This document shows, piece after piece, positions 33,005 through 44,913 of a stretch of 64,000 nt of DNA. The DNA comes from Candidatus Gillettellia adelgis (GTDB lineage Bacteria > Pseudomonadota > Gammaproteobacteria > Enterobacterales > Enterobacteriaceae), in contig CP047043.1 of the NCBI GenBank assembly GCA_020541285.1, forward strand, positions 744,001 to 808,000. Direction: 5' to 3'. Numbering within the stretch: the first letter of the stretch is position 1; every line of letters starts with the position of its first letter. The translations under genes and the position numbers were made by a program. A model generated the notes under the pieces. The model did not search any database and was not told where the DNA came from. It saw only the letters and a program-made list of their open reading frames with translations.

Positions 33005-34291
33005 ACGACTTTATTGTTTTGCTAGATGGTTTTGCGCTGAAGATATTCCGAGATATGCTAGATTTTCTCCTTGTGTTGAATAAAATACTTATTACAAAGT
33101 AGAAGGTTACTCTTTTGACTGCCTATGTTGTTGTATCATCCTCTATCAATGTTTTTGTGTATTCACATTATATTTATATGACACCAGATGCTCTCTGTGT
33201 CTCAACCTATTCTCGTGCAGTCATTCAGTTATGTGGTAGAGAAGTATAGTAGATATCTACGATTCATCTACTAAATGAATACTATTTTTATAGTTTATAC
33301 AAACTGTCCCTAAGTTAGTAAATAAGCTTTATGCTTTATCTAACTTTAAGATAACTTTTGAAAATTTCTTATTAAGTGTTAACACTTGATGATACGAGTA
33401 TTAGCTGATTTATTTATAAATAAAAGCTTTGTATTTTTAAACACCTCGGTCATCACATTAGATGACGCCACTAAAGAAGTTAGACAAGCAGCTCCATATA
33501 ATAAGCTTCATCATGGAATCTATCATGAAATATAAAAACATCTTTTGTATTTTCGCTATATTTGACTAACATGGTAATAACATAAGACTTACTTGTGAAA
33601 ATATTGCTTTACAAGAATGATAGATGTAGGTGTGTTGTTAATTAATGTATACGTTATACGATAACATCGTAATATCTTTAAGTATTCATAATACTATCAG
33701 GAATTATGAAGTTATTATAGAAACACATCAGCACATTTTGATGCTTTAATGTCGTTGGCAGCATCTTCACCATTAGCAATACATATAATGTGATCATCAG
33801 AACCTTTAATCCATTAAACTACAGAGAAAATAATGTAACATGATTGAGAAAAACCACCTAACATAAACTATGTAACTATAAATTACGTTATTATATTCAA
33901 CCTTTCTTACTAAATAGTATTATTTACTAACTTTAAAAACATATACAATTTCTTATATTTGTTATCTTGAAATTCTTATCTATAAACTAACAACTAGAAT
34001 ATAGTTAGTGCTAGTTAGTGAGTTAAATAACCACTACTATTACAACTTCCTGACATCAGCTATGATTAATGTGATATTTTATATACTAGCGAATATGCTT
34101 GTATTTGCTACTTTTAAAGTTCATTTGTATTGCATGACACACTTAGCATCCAAATTATCAGTGTAACTTGGCATGAATAGTTCTAGTATATTTCGATGTT
34201 ACTGCGGTGGTGTTTTCTAAACACAACGCCTACCACACACTGTATGAATACTAGGTATAAAATGTACCATTATAGTGCAACTATATGCTAG

Positions 34292-34537
34292 CTATGTGCC
34301 CTTGCGTAATAGATAATAATACGGTATCTTATCGATTTTTTGTGTTACGAGTGTATGATCCATAAAACGGCAAAAATCAATAATATCGCGGATAGTAGTT
34401 AAATCATCTGAAATAATCAGTAGTGTTTCGCCGTTACCCATTTGTCGAATAACTTTACGTACCATCATAACCGGTTCTGGACACCGCAATCCAAGTATAT
34501 TAAGTATTTGATTGGCTTGAATAGATAAGGTATTCAT
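34292..34537 (-). CDS. tusA: Sulfur carrier protein TusA
   Basis: 81 residues, exactly the E. coli length. It carries persulfide sulfur from IscS to TusBCD for 2-thiolation of tRNA wobble uridine; the acceptor Cys is in [14 protein letters not shown]. Also [16 protein letters not shown] and the C-terminal YYYLLRKGT. The frame is open 18 codons upstream, but the ATG at 34537 has GAGAG six bases before it and gives the family length. It stands alone. Retention fits a continuing need for s2U in tRNAs. Confidence 0.95.
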   Translation of the reverse strand: MNTLSIQANQILNILGLRCPEPVMMVRKVIRQMGNGETLLIISDDLTTIRDIIDFCRFMDHTLVTQKIDKIPYYYLLRKGT

Positions 34538-35935
34538 AATATCTCTCTCGTTCAAATAAGATTCGCAAATATTTTCGCTTTTTATTAACATCGAATCTTA
34601 AATCTATGCTTTCTCTATAATAAGGTATGCTAATTTTATTAAATTTAAGGGATATTAGTTATAAATTTCCATGATTACGATACACACTATAACTGACTAC
34701 TATGTCGTTAAATATGCGATGACCTTAATCTACGACTAAGCGGATTCTGTCATGTACGCGTGAATTGCACAGGCACAATTAATGAGTGAATTTTGGCTAA
34801 TGCTATTTTATAGCGCCATCGTTTTTTAGCAATTAAACAATTTTTTGCAATTACTACATACTATTTAATGTTCTGATATTATTTAAAGGGTTTTTGATTC
34901 TCTCATGCAGTTCATTTGACTAACCATCCGAACAGTACGTATTTTAGTGCGTTCCTTATTTATTTTTATAACGTTTTACTGTGATTGATTAGAATAAATT
35001 ATATGGTTTTGAGACTCTATTTGAATTTTTAGTTGTTTGTAACCATATTTCCTGCAAGTTGTATACCTTGGTGACTTCGGTAGATTCCTAAAATACAATT
35101 ATTTAATTACCTTTGGTGATGTAATATACGATAAATTGCATAGAGTGACGTTATGTTTCACTAACATAACAACACATTGTTATTCTTTTGTATCACATTT
35201 GACCGTTACAGCATACTTGTACAACTAGCAGACAAATAATACTCATATTGGTAACTTAAAATTTAACATGCACGCATTAAAATCATTCTTTTCCGATAAA
35301 ACATTTGGAGAAAGATATTGATTCAAAATCATCAGAATAAATTATCGTGGCATATAATTAAATCTAGCAAAATACTCTAATCATTTACTTATTGTAAGGT
35401 ATTAATGGTATTTCTACGTGTTTTTTTGAGTAACTCGATAATTACAGCCCGCATTATTTAGTGAAAAAGCAAACAATATAAACTAATATACCGATATAAT
35501 AATCTTTATAACAAGCAACTATAGCTATAAACATCCGCCATTCGTGCATAAGTTATTCGATAATCAAAGGTCATCCTATCTATAATGACAACAAGGATGC
35601 TAATAAATGTGGCCTTACCTCTCACAAGGTATGTTCAGAGTTATAAACTTTAGTATAATATTTAAAATACAATCAGAAAGCCTTACCTGTCTAACATCGG
35701 ATGTATTAAAATATTTTCGGTCATTGGTAAAATAAAAGTTTAGTATACGGTTTTAATATAGCGTTCAATTGTTATATTATTACAGTAACTGTCGTTGATA
35801 GCGCAGCTGGATTAATCAAAAAATGCTGCGTTCAGCATGTAATATGCTGTAATGTTAGTGCTTAGAATAACAGAGGTAAATTCATTATTGATAGTAGTAT
35901 TTCACCTATTATAGCTTATATAACGGAGTTATAAT
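34538..35935. other. Gene-free stretch between tusA and the mutM relic
   Basis: 1.4 kb, AT-rich, stops in all frames. coaD, the usual neighbour of mutM, was looked for (NGHIDIV motif) and not found. Confidence 0.4.
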
Positions 35936-36310
35936 AACATTTAATGACTTGCATGACTGACAATAGTGTGAGCAGTGATGCATAAGGTCATTGCGAGTTA
36001 TAGCAACCGTGCCTATACAAAACAAACACTTCAAACTTAATAATCTTATTAATCTTTTATATACACTTATGCTACCAAATTTATTTGAGTTATTTAATCT
36101 CATATATATTTAAATAGTTCGGTGTTTCTTATAACTATTGGTATGTTTGAATTATATGCTGACAAATTAATAGATGTGTAATATTAGCAATGACTATACT
36201 TAGTGCTAACTGAGAAAATTTAAATAACCTAGGGCTTTGACAACAGGCCTCCCAGCGGTGTGCGATTATAATCATTAAAAGCTTTTATATCCATAAATAC
36301 GTAAATAGAC
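35936..36310 (-). pseudogene. mutM: Relic of mutM (formamidopyrimidine-DNA glycosylase), C-terminal part
   Basis: The minus strand at about 35940-36080 reads VYKRLIRLLSLKCLFCIGTV then TRNDLMHHCSHYCQSC. This is the C-terminal zinc finger of MutM: VYGRKGEPCRVCGTPIV...TFYCRQCQ, with all four zinc cysteines in place. Upstream, NTELFKYI with stops aligns with GTTLKDFL. The gene has no start or catalytic N-terminus: its 5' part would fall inside yigL, so it is truncated as well as mutated. MutM removes oxidised guanine from DNA; its loss would raise G-to-T mutations and fits the AT-rich base composition. Confidence 0.75.
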
Positions 36311-36567
36311 ACTAGAATTTTATTATATCATGCACAAAGTGGCTCTACAAGATAACTTGTCATGGGTCATAGTTCAAAAAAGCGTGAGAAGAAAGATAAG
36401 GACATTGTAAAGTTATAGAGTATCTATTCTTTATTATCGGCAGCGACTATAACTCACTATATTATAAAATATGCATAGTATTCCCAGGATTGATTAGTAT
36501 AATAAAAGCGTAATATTACGGAATATGAGTAGCTCTATATGATTAAACCGACAAGACCTACGACATA

Positions 36568-37371
36568 TTAAGCTAGAAACATTCTACGTAAATAATTTGG
36601 CACTGCGTCATCAATATTGGAACCAATCACTTCCAAGTTTGGTAGATTATCTTTTAATCTCTGATGAGCGTTCCGCATAATACAGCCCTTGCCAACCATT
36701 GATAACATTTCAAGGTCGTTCATTCCATCACCAAAAGCAATACATTCTTTTAATGTATAACCGATGATCTTAGCTACTCCTTCTAAGGCGCGCCCTTTTG
36801 ATACCGAGCCCGCCATCACTTCTAAACAACTTGGGAGCGAAAAGCTCACGTTTACTCGATCGTTCCAACGTTTGTTTATAGCGTTCTCTAGAAACAATAG
36901 TTTTTTATAGTCATTACATGTAAAATATATCTTAAAAACATCTGAAGTTTCCAAAAAACTCAACGCAAATAGTTGATATTGGAAGCGCGACTCCTGAACA
37001 AATGCTTTTTGATAAGGACTTTCACGATTTATGAACCATTCGTCGTTGCGATAAACGTTAGTAATAATTTCCATGTCATCATGCATCATATGATACAAAT
37101 CTTGAACGATTTCCTCGTCCAGATTATGACTAAAAATTAATTCGCTAGAAATATTATATACGCGAGCGCCATTTGAGGTAATCATGAAGGCATGAATATC
37201 TAGGTTATCACGAATCTGAGAAACATCAATGTGATGGCGACCCGTCGCAAAAACAAAATACATTTGGCGCTGAGTAGTCAGTAGTTTCAACGTTTTTTTT
37301 GCATACGGTGACAAGCTATGGTTCGGAGAAAGTAAGGTGCCATCTAAATCAGAAGCAACAACGTGATACAT
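36568..37371 (-). CDS. yigL: HAD-family (Cof-type) sugar/pyridoxal phosphate phosphatase YigL
   Basis: 267 residues matching E. coli YigL (266) end to end. HAD motifs in order: DLDGTLL with the nucleophile Asp at 8, TSNGARV (motif II), SKGRALEGVA with the Lys (motif III) and FGDGMNDLEML (motif IV). A type IIB cap lies between residues about 85 and 185. In E. coli YigL dephosphorylates phospho-sugars and pyridoxal phosphate and is part of the sugar-phosphate stress response. It follows a metE relic of opposite strand and borders the mutM relic; pldB, its E. coli neighbour, is not recognisable. Confidence 0.93.
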   Translation of the reverse strand: MYHVVASDLDGTLLSPNHSLSPYAKKTLKLLTTQRQMYFVFATGRHHIDVSQIRDNLDIHAFMITSNGARVYNISSELIFSHNLDEEIVQDLYHMMHDDMEIITNVYRNDEWFINRESPYQKAFVQESRFQYQLFALSFLETSDVFKIYFTCNDYKKLLFLENAINKRWNDRVNVSFSLPSCLEVMAGSVSKGRALEGVAKIIGYTLKECIAFGDGMNDLEMLSMVGKGCIMRNAHQRLKDNLPNLEVIGSNIDDAVPNYLRRMFLA

Positions 37372-37489
37372 AGCGTTATATTTTAACCTCTAATAATGTT
37401 ATAAGTAGCAGAAGCAACCAATCAACTATTAAATAAAAAGCTTAAGAGTACGTTTAGCTCTTCATCATGCCTTAAGTACCAGATAGATT

Positions 37490-37825
37490 AACCCCTTATG
37501 ACATATTAGTATGGTCAACTAATGCTAGTTTCACGACCAATAGTGCAAAACTAGAGTTGGCCCTTTAAATCAGAGCATTACCTTATCCATCCAATCTTAG
37601 AGGGAATTCAATAATTAACAGATTATTACTTTCTCTAACACAGCACGACCTCAAAAAATTCTCAGATAAAATCCTATTCTTGAAAACAACTATCACCATG
37701 GATGACCAGCCGTTTGTTTATAAGTTACTAAATGATCAATTACCTACTTCAGACGCAAGAAGAGAAGAGACGTTGACAGGCGTGACTAGTCAACCTACTA
37801 TACTAGGTATATATCCATAGTTATA
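37490..37825 (+). pseudogene. metE: Fragment of metE (cobalamin-independent methionine synthase)
   Basis: A single reading frame with one stop reads VWSTNASFTTNSAKLEL, aligning with LWVASSCSLLHSPIDL of E. coli MetE. Further on SLTQHDLKKFSDKI matches ALNSGDTAALAEWSAPI, QPFVYKLLNDQLPTSDARRE matches NPAVEKRLAAITAQDSQR, and VTSQPTILGIYP matches LPAWPTTTIGSFP. It covers about 110 residues from the middle of a 750-residue protein; nothing to either side is readable. MetE makes methionine from homocysteine. It begins 120 bp from the yigL start on the opposite strand; metE and yigL are also close in E. coli. Confidence 0.7.
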
Positions 37826-40581
37826 TATTCTAACATGATACCTGGAAAATAAAATTATAAAAAATTACTTTCTGACTTTGAATTTATTTAAAAATTCACA
37901 TTAATTGATAAACTGCAAGTTTATACGTGGTTTTAATGCGGTGCGAAATTGTTTATCGTTATTATAGTCGCTACTATGCATGATATAGCTGTAGTATTGA
38001 TCAAAAAATGCTAAGCGTATTATGCAACATAAAACACTAAAACAATAGAGTTACATCCAATTAGTGATAAAAGTATTCTTTCTCTTCTAGCTCATGTTAA
38101 GGATTATAATTAGTAGTAGATGAGTTCAGTAATTCATAGCAGAATTGACATGCATGTATTACCCATTGCGATTTTACATTGATCCATGTAACGCAATAAA
38201 TGCTTTATAATTTAAAAGTTTAATCATGATACTCTGGTCATATGCGCACACCCTCCCTGATACTTTAATGTGTTTTATATTTAAATTCTTCAACGCTTGC
38301 CTTATGCATTGCTATGTTAACTGACACATATATCAAATAGTTACCTATCAAATCATACAACCTTCTAGATTGACTGCTAATCATCAAAGAGATGAACGTG
38401 ACCTTCAAGCTAATAGGAATATACCAATACGTTTTTATAAATATTAACCAACCCTCGTGCTCTATAAAAGTACCTGCGTATTCTATAATATCATACCACA
38501 AAATAACAGGCTTTGAGGCAAAAAACTAATCGTATACTTTTTTAATAGCCAAAAAACTATAAAGCTGATGGATGATGAGCTGTTTTACTGAACACTACTA
38601 TAATCCACGATATGATAGGATGTTATAGGATGATCATAGCGAATCAGTCTCACAAAGACTACAAGTTAAAAGTTGTATAACTATTTTATCAGCGGTCAGG
38701 CAAACAACTAATATAATCTAAAGACTAGAAATCTTATGATTGCAAAGAAAATATTAGGAATTATAAAAACACCATGGATTCACCTGCTCAATGTCAACTA
38801 AACATACCTGTAATATACCTCACATTGAAAGTGACAGTTATCTATTCAGAGTTTCGGCAATTAAATCCAAGAAATTCGCTGCAGTCTTTAAATTCTTAAA
38901 CTTACGAATATATTCGAATATATTAGTAAGATAGTGCACAAATATTAATCCTAAATCTGAGATTTACAAAAAAAAAGATATGCTTAATTACCTCAAAATT
39001 AAGCTTGATGTCTCGTAAAAATAAAAGAGTACAGCGAGGAGACTATTTCTTTCGTATCTGCAAGTTAATTCGCATATAATGATTATGTTAAAAGTTAATA
39101 TATGTGTTATCTTTTATTTTTTCTTAATTAGTTACTCATGTAACTTTTTAAGAATTTATAGACCTTATCCTAAGGTTTATTCTTTTAATCTAATTGTAGT
39201 ACTTGTTAAAGTGACTTTTGATAACTTGATTACGCTGTTATTTTTTAAAACTTACATTCTTTAAAGAAAAATATAAAGTTATTTTAATAAAATAATCTAA
39301 ATAATTCTTTGTATAGTAATCAAAAAAAGTCATAAAGTTAAATCATTATACAATATTAACAAAGTACGGCAGTCTTTTACAGATTTAACTATTTATAAGG
39401 TTTGTTGAACATTGTAAGTTTTAAATTTAATAAATATATCTTGATTAACCTAAAGTTGCATGTTTAAAAATTTATTGGTCCTCATAAATCTTAAGCAATA
39501 ATTGTCTGGTCAGACTTTATGATATATTCAGAAAAGCAACACCTCTTTCTAAAAAAAATATTTTAAATCACTAAGTAGTAATGTTGTCTTACTTTCCTTA
39601 TGAATCACTTTTTAAAACTTTTCATTTAATTAAAATTAAGAGAGAGGGTAACAAATGGCTTAATTTAATAATTTATTAGTATTTCTCAAGGATGACTAAT
39701 TCTGAAAAGTAATCATATAGTTTATTAAAGATAATATCTATTTTATTTATGAATTAATTTCCTAATTAAATAAAATCGATTATGTGTGCGATCTTAAGTA
39801 TATTGTATTCATACGTTGCTTACTTCTCACATCATTCGGGTGCAGTATACTTGTAATATTGAGTAGCTATAAATTGTGTACGACACCACTATTATCACAT
39901 CTCTAATTATTTTAATACTTTTCATCCATATGCTGAGCGTGTTTTCTAGGTTACATACGAGATATCAATAAAAACAAGATACAATGTTTATATGTAATTT
40001 TCTATTGTTAGTTTTATCAGACTTACACGAATCATTATGTACTTTCTGGCTATATTTATGCAATAAATCGGATGATTTTTAAACGACTGCAATTGTTTTT
40101 TTAGTTATTGAGCTATGCCTAAATAACACAGAAGATATCTGTTAGATATAAAATTTTTCAGAGATAGTTGGTGTAGTGACAAGAATATTACCAATAATAT
40201 TGGTCAATAAATTCTTTAGTCTATATAAAAAACTTACATGATTATTGAAGCGTCTATGCTAGAGGGATTTAATACTATCTGCTTTTCGAGAGTAACTATA
40301 ACTTATATAATTAAGAGATAAAATGTATTAGTATACAGTACGCCTATTAGATATTTGCAATTATTTTATAATTCTTCGTGAGTGTAATTTTATTACAGTA
40401 ATTAATATGTACTACAAATTAGTAATATTTTATATTATTTCATGTTTAGCGGTATCTTAACAATGTTTTTTGATGTTTCTAACATTATTATCATGCAGTT
40501 TTATTTTTGTTATTGCTTTATATTTCGCTTAATCTTTTATTCTTTTCAACTAAAACATTCTTTGTAGTTTTATTATTGCTT
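37826..40581. other. 2.8 kb gene-free stretch
   Basis: Very AT-rich, especially 39000-39800. Frames at 38265-38501 (-) and 39079-39264 (+) encode only Leu/Ile/Phe/Tyr-rich runs with no family signature and are judged to be chance. Nothing else seen. Confidence 0.4.
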
Positions 40582-41715
40582 TTATCTCTTGGCGCTTGTG
40601 TTATTGGATAAAGCGAGCGGATGCTCCATTATGTTAATGACTTCCTTTAAATAACAGTCTACATTGTCTAATAACAAGTAATCATGTTCTGCAACTAGTG
40701 AAATAGTGATACCTGTACGACAGGAACGGCCGATATGGTCAATTCGATGCAGGATAAGCATTTGAGGTACATGGCATATCAAAATTAAATACATGAGTGC
40801 GATTTATGATATCTAACCCACATACAGCGATATCAGCAGCGATTAGCACATTCAAAAACCGTCTATCATATATTTTACCGTTGTATTGCGCTTAGCTTGC
40901 AACTCTTGCATCTTTAAAACGCAGCTATTTATGCCTGATTTTCGTAGCGCAGCTACTAAATGCATAAGCTTGTTTACGTTTGCGAATCAATATCAGAGAT
41001 ATACGCCAAGTTATTTAATTAAGCACACTAATAACATTATTTGATGCTATACATTATCGGTGTAATACTACTATTACGAAATTTTTATGTGCGTAGTATT
41101 CAAACTCAACGTTGATATCTTCTGGCTTAGTCAGAAAGTTTAGCAAAATTACGGATCGTGTTACCTTTTATACAGCGCAACAGTAAGTCTGCTTGCGTCA
41201 GTAAGTTTGCAGAGATAATTATTATATCTTTTAAAATCACCTCAAGCATATAATCAACTGCATCGAGGAATAAATATTTCTAAAGCACGGTAATCGAAAG
41301 CTTCTTTTGTAGTATGTTATAATAGGCGATTAACGGTAATAACTACTATATCTTGATGCGTATGGAGTACTTCTTTATGATTTATATAAACTATACCACC
41401 GATAATAATGTTAATATTTAATGAAATATATCACGCAAAATTCACACGTTTGATTACCTACTTATATTACTCATTCAAGTATTAAATTAAGGATAAGAAC
41501 GAGTGGAAAGCCAGATTGTCTCGAGACATTCACTAAATTCTATAAAATAGTCAGCAAAATTCAGCGGTTTTCCCTGTGTTAGTTAGGTATGAACCTAATA
41601 TATCCACCCATAAGTCACCCATGGACTTGCTTGATCTTGAATCGTATTGGAACGATCATAAACTGTATCTGGTAGTGTGTGAGTCGGCGGTTATTAAGTT
41701 TAAATTTACAATATA
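40582..41715 (-). pseudogene. srmB: Relic of srmB (DEAD-box RNA helicase)
   Basis: A nearly full-length but broken SrmB, read from high to low coordinates. Q-motif region YQIQFMIVPI; then NTGKTAEF (E. coli GTGKTAAY); IIIGGIVYINHKEV (ITGGVAYMNHAEV); HQDIVVITVNRLL (NQDIVVATTGRLL); IRKRKQAYAF (VRKRERVHEL); FLNVLIAADIAVCGLDI (RVNVLVATDVAARGIDI). Finally a clean 70-codon 3' frame carries HRIDHIGRSCRTGITISLV and AEHDYLLLDNV (HRIGRTARAGRKGTAISLVEAHDHLLLGKV). Frameshifts and stops lie between, and the DEAD box is not readable. SrmB helps 50S ribosome assembly. It is divergent from a trmN6 relic, as in E. coli. Confidence 0.88.
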
Positions 41716-41859
41716 AATTACTGTCATCATCTACCTCTAAATGAGGTTACACATATCTATACATTAGATAGAGTCTTACATCTATTAGTTAAAATAATTC
41801 TATTCCTGTAGAGTACATCACCTTATACTACGTCAGCAGTTATCCAGACGATTAATATA

Positions 41860-42615
41860 AAATATACTTTTAAAAAGGTGAAATTTTATTTTTTGATAAA
41901 ATTGCTCTTAAGATATTCTAAAATACTCATCAACGTTGTGCGCTTAAACTTGGCACTGATCGTGTGCTATGATTTGCTGAGTAACTATTTTACAAGCAAA
42001 GTGGCTAATATGTCTTAGCATCAAAATATATTCATGTTTATGGTGATTAAGCGTTTAATATTGAACGGCAATGACTGATGTTGTTCTATGAAACAACATC
42101 TTTACTGATTACACACGTGATAATACTCATTATAAAAACTCTAATGCTGCTATTCTACGGAGACATAGAAAGCCATTACTTAATAATTACATCCTTATAT
42201 GGCTGTTTAATGAAATTAAATTCAAACTTCGAAGAAGAAAGTCAAGCAACTTACTTATATGTTTCACAAAAGCTACACGTCAATAATTACATAGATAAAA
42301 CATGATATAGCATTCCATTTCTGTTGATGCAATAATCTATGCATATTTAATTTTATAAATAAATTTTTGATGCTGTAGATTACTTATATCTATTGCACTA
42401 TCAATAATTATATGCATTAGTTACCCGTGCTTACCAAAGCTATGTGCTAGTATAATCTTCTGGAATTAATAATCTTTATTTTGTAATTTAAGCGCATGCT
42501 CAACGTATTAAGCTTTTTTTAGAGTAACACTCAATGAATGTTTACTCGATGGTATTTCTGTCACTAAAATATAATAAGCATCTTTTAAATAAAGCATTTT
42601 ATGCTATTTACATAT
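41860..42615 (+). pseudogene. trmN6: Relic of trmN6 (tRNA A37 N6-methyltransferase, yfiC)
   Basis: At about 41915 the strand reads THQRCALKLGTDRVL, aligning with AHDRCAMKVGTDGIL of E. coli YfiC/TrmN6. A 75-codon frame at 42078-42305 then gives HYLIITSLYG opposite FDLIISNPPYYQQG and EEESQATYLYVSQKLH opposite QREQARYTTTLDH. Near 42570-42612 LKYNKHLLNKAFYAIY aligns with QNYSEAYTALTQAFYLF at the C-terminus. The catalytic NPPY motif is lost. TrmN6 methylates A37 of tRNA-Val. Its position, divergent from srmB, is the enteric arrangement and supports both calls. Confidence 0.78.
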
Positions 42616-42622
42616 ATACTGT

Positions 42623-43159
42623 TTCTGCTGTTTTTTTCTGTCCAGATTTTTGACAAAACTAATATACTAAATTTTAGTTATATCACATGTACACTTTGAA
42701 TAAATAGTGCAGAATTATAACGATTACACTCCTATGATAATTTTCATAGCGTTCTGTCAACATGGATGATGCTGTTACACTATATTTACCCTAGATACTA
42801 AATAGTTATTTAATGTTATTAACTCTTGAGTATATTTAAGTATTTATTCTCTAATTAGCAGAATTAATCGTCTAGCCATGTATCAACCAATATAATGTAA
42901 TAGATCAAATCTATATCTAAAAACACTACGTAAATTTATTTGAACCGGTACAGTGCACATATGTTTTATGCAGTTTTTCGGAGAAAATATCTAAATTATC
43001 AAAGATAATGAAAATTTTGCTATATTTTAATTATCTGAAAAATTATTTATATACAGTAGCTATTGGAATATACACACCGAACAACATCATATAAAAGCGT
43101 AATATATTTTAGTTATCTAGACAACATCACTGAAAATTCTTAACTTAGTCTAAGCTCCA
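42623..43159. other. Gene-free stretch downstream of era
   Basis: recO, pdxJ and acpS follow era in enterics; none is recognisable here. AT-rich and stop-filled. Confidence 0.4.
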
Positions 43160-44035
43160 CTATGCACACTGGTCGCCGGTATAGTCAGGATTGACTTGTA
43201 CCCATAGTGTAAGATGCACTATAGCGTTAAATATCTTTTCCATATCCTGTCTGGCTTCAGTACTAATAGTTTTAATTTTTCTTCCTGTTTTTCCGATAAC
43301 TATTTTTTTTTGACTATCACGTTGCACAACAAGTAGGCCATGTACATGATAACCAGAATATTTATTTAGTACAAACCTCTCAATCTTCACCATCACAGAG
43401 TATGGTAATTCTGCACCCAAAAAACGCATTAGCTTCTCACGAATAATCTCTGATGCCATAAAACGCTGAGAACGATCAGTAATGTAATCTTTTGGAAAAT
43501 GATGTTCCGCTTCCGGCAAAAGTTGATGTACGGTATTAGTGATAACATTAAGGTTAATTTGTTTTTTAGCAGAAATAGGCACTATATCTAGAAAATTCAT
43601 CTTTTTGCTAAGATATGCAATATACGATAATAGCTTGGATTTATTAGTGATCTTGTCGATTTTGTTGATCGCTAACAGTACCGGGTGTTTTAGACGACGC
43701 AACTTGCTCATTATTCTTTCATCATTATCATTCCAATTAGTACCTTCTGTTACTAAGATCACTAATTTTGCATCGTTGATTGAACCACTAACTATATGAT
43801 TCGCTAAACGATTGGTCGCACCTTTTTCTATAATATATGTACCAGGAGTATCAACATATATAGCCTGGTATGTTCCTACTGTTTGAATACCTATAATACT
43901 CTGGCGAGTAGTTTGCGGTTTACGCGAAGTAATGGAGACTGTTTGACCTAAGAGTTGATTTAGCAACGTAGATTTTCCTACGTTAGCACGCCCAACTATC
44001 ACAATCAAACCACAATATTTTTTTTCTTCACTCAT
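43160..44035 (-). CDS. era: GTPase Era
   Basis: 291 residues (E. coli 301). An essential GTPase that binds the 3' end of 16S rRNA during 30S assembly. G domain: [14 protein letters not shown] (the common Pro of GRPNVGKS is Ala), [22 protein letters not shown]. The KH domain has [17 protein letters not shown] and [11 protein letters not shown]. The C-terminus stops at an in-frame TAG about ten residues short of E. coli; the next codons (W S L D, then TAA) look like the remains of the lost tail. The ATG overlaps the rnc stop by four bases, keeping the rnc-era coupling of enterics. Confidence 0.96.
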   Translation of the reverse strand: MSEEKKYCGLIVIVGRANVGKSTLLNQLLGQTVSITSRKPQTTRQSIIGIQTVGTYQAIYVDTPGTYIIEKGATNRLANHIVSGSINDAKLVILVTEGTNWNDNDERIMSKLRRLKHPVLLAINKIDKITNKSKLLSYIAYLSKKMNFLDIVPISAKKQINLNVITNTVHQLLPEAEHHFPKDYITDRSQRFMASEIIREKLMRFLGAELPYSVMVKIERFVLNKYSGYHVHGLLVVQRDSQKKIVIGKTGRKIKTISTEARQDMEKIFNAIVHLTLWVQVNPDYTGDQCA

Positions 44036-44712
44036 TCCAGGCCTAGTTTTTTTAATGTTTTTTGCGCTGCTGCCTGCTCAGCTTTACGACGACTTGAACC
44101 GGCACCTATAACAGGTTCATCTAAACTACTCACTTGGCAATAAATCGTAAATTCTTGATCGTGAGACTCACCAAGAACCTGTGCTACTAGGTAAATAGGT
44201 AAAGGTAAGTGACGCCCCTGTAAAAACTCCTGCAGTCGAGTTTTTGGGTCTTTCTGCTTATCGCCAGGACTAATTTTATTTAATCTACTACGATACCAAC
44301 CTAAAATTAGACGTTCAACACGCTGTATATTACTGTCTAAGAATATACCACCAATCAATGCTTCTATTGTATCTGCCAGGATTGACTCGCGACGAGAACC
44401 GCCGCTTTTTATTTCTCCTGGACCAAGATGTAGACATTCGCCTAATTCAAACTCGCAGGCTATCTCCGCTAAAGTATGGCCACGAACCAATGTAGCACGC
44501 ATGCGGCTCATATCCCCTTCGTCTATCAGAGGAAAACGATGATAGAGAGCATTAGCGATAACAAAACTAAGAATAGAATCACCTAAAAACTCAAGACGCT
44601 CGTTATGTTTGCTGCTGGCACTACGATGAGTCAAAGCAAGTAACAATATCTCTTGCTGTTGAAAAGTATAGTCTAACTTTTTCTGCAGACTATTTATTAT
44701 CATGGGATTCAT
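44032..44712 (-). CDS. rnc: Ribonuclease III
   Basis: 226 residues, the E. coli length. A dimeric double-strand-specific endonuclease that processes rRNA precursors and some mRNAs. The signature [17 protein letters not shown] with the metal-binding Glu and Asp is intact, as is [14 protein letters not shown] with the second acidic pair. A dsRNA-binding domain occupies the C-terminal third ([13 protein letters not shown], then [14 protein letters not shown]). The ATG at 44712 has a weak upstream signal, 200 bp after lepB. Operon order lepA-lepB-rnc-era is that of enterics. Confidence 0.97.
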   Translation of the reverse strand: MNPMIINSLQKKLDYTFQQQEILLLALTHRSASSKHNERLEFLGDSILSFVIANALYHRFPLIDEGDMSRMRATLVRGHTLAEIACEFELGECLHLGPGEIKSGGSRRESILADTIEALIGGIFLDSNIQRVERLILGWYRSRLNKISPGDKQKDPKTRLQEFLQGRHLPLPIYLVAQVLGESHDQEFTIYCQVSSLDEPVIGAGSSRRKAEQAAAQKTLKKLGLE

Positions 44713-44913
44713 GCTGTACCAATAATCAAGAATATATCAAAATTTGTAGAAATAGGAAGCACGCTTATTTTTGTCTATACTGACTCTGAATCTGTTATCT
44801 CGATCGCAACTAATCACAAGGCATTTAATTTAGCTGATTGACAAAATACCCTACAATATAGAGTAATGTAAGTCTGCGTGTATCCCCTATCTATCATAAA
44901 GTATAAACGACGA

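Larger units (their letters stand above)
32408..34291. other. Gene-free stretch upstream of trpE
   Basis: 1.9 kb with no gene. It holds three stem-loops: 32431-32458 (GATTTAGG/CCTAAATC), 32668-32693 and 32981-33004. A 37-codon open piece ending at about 33536 (TLDDATKEVRQAAPYNK is part of it) looks like the end of a bacterial protein, but I cannot assign it. Confidence 0.4.

Noticed and set aside
42078-42305. 75-codon plus-strand frame that could be called a small gene
   Set aside because: It is a piece of the trmN6 relic (LIITSLYG and EEESQATYLYVSQKLH align with TrmN6), not an independent gene.
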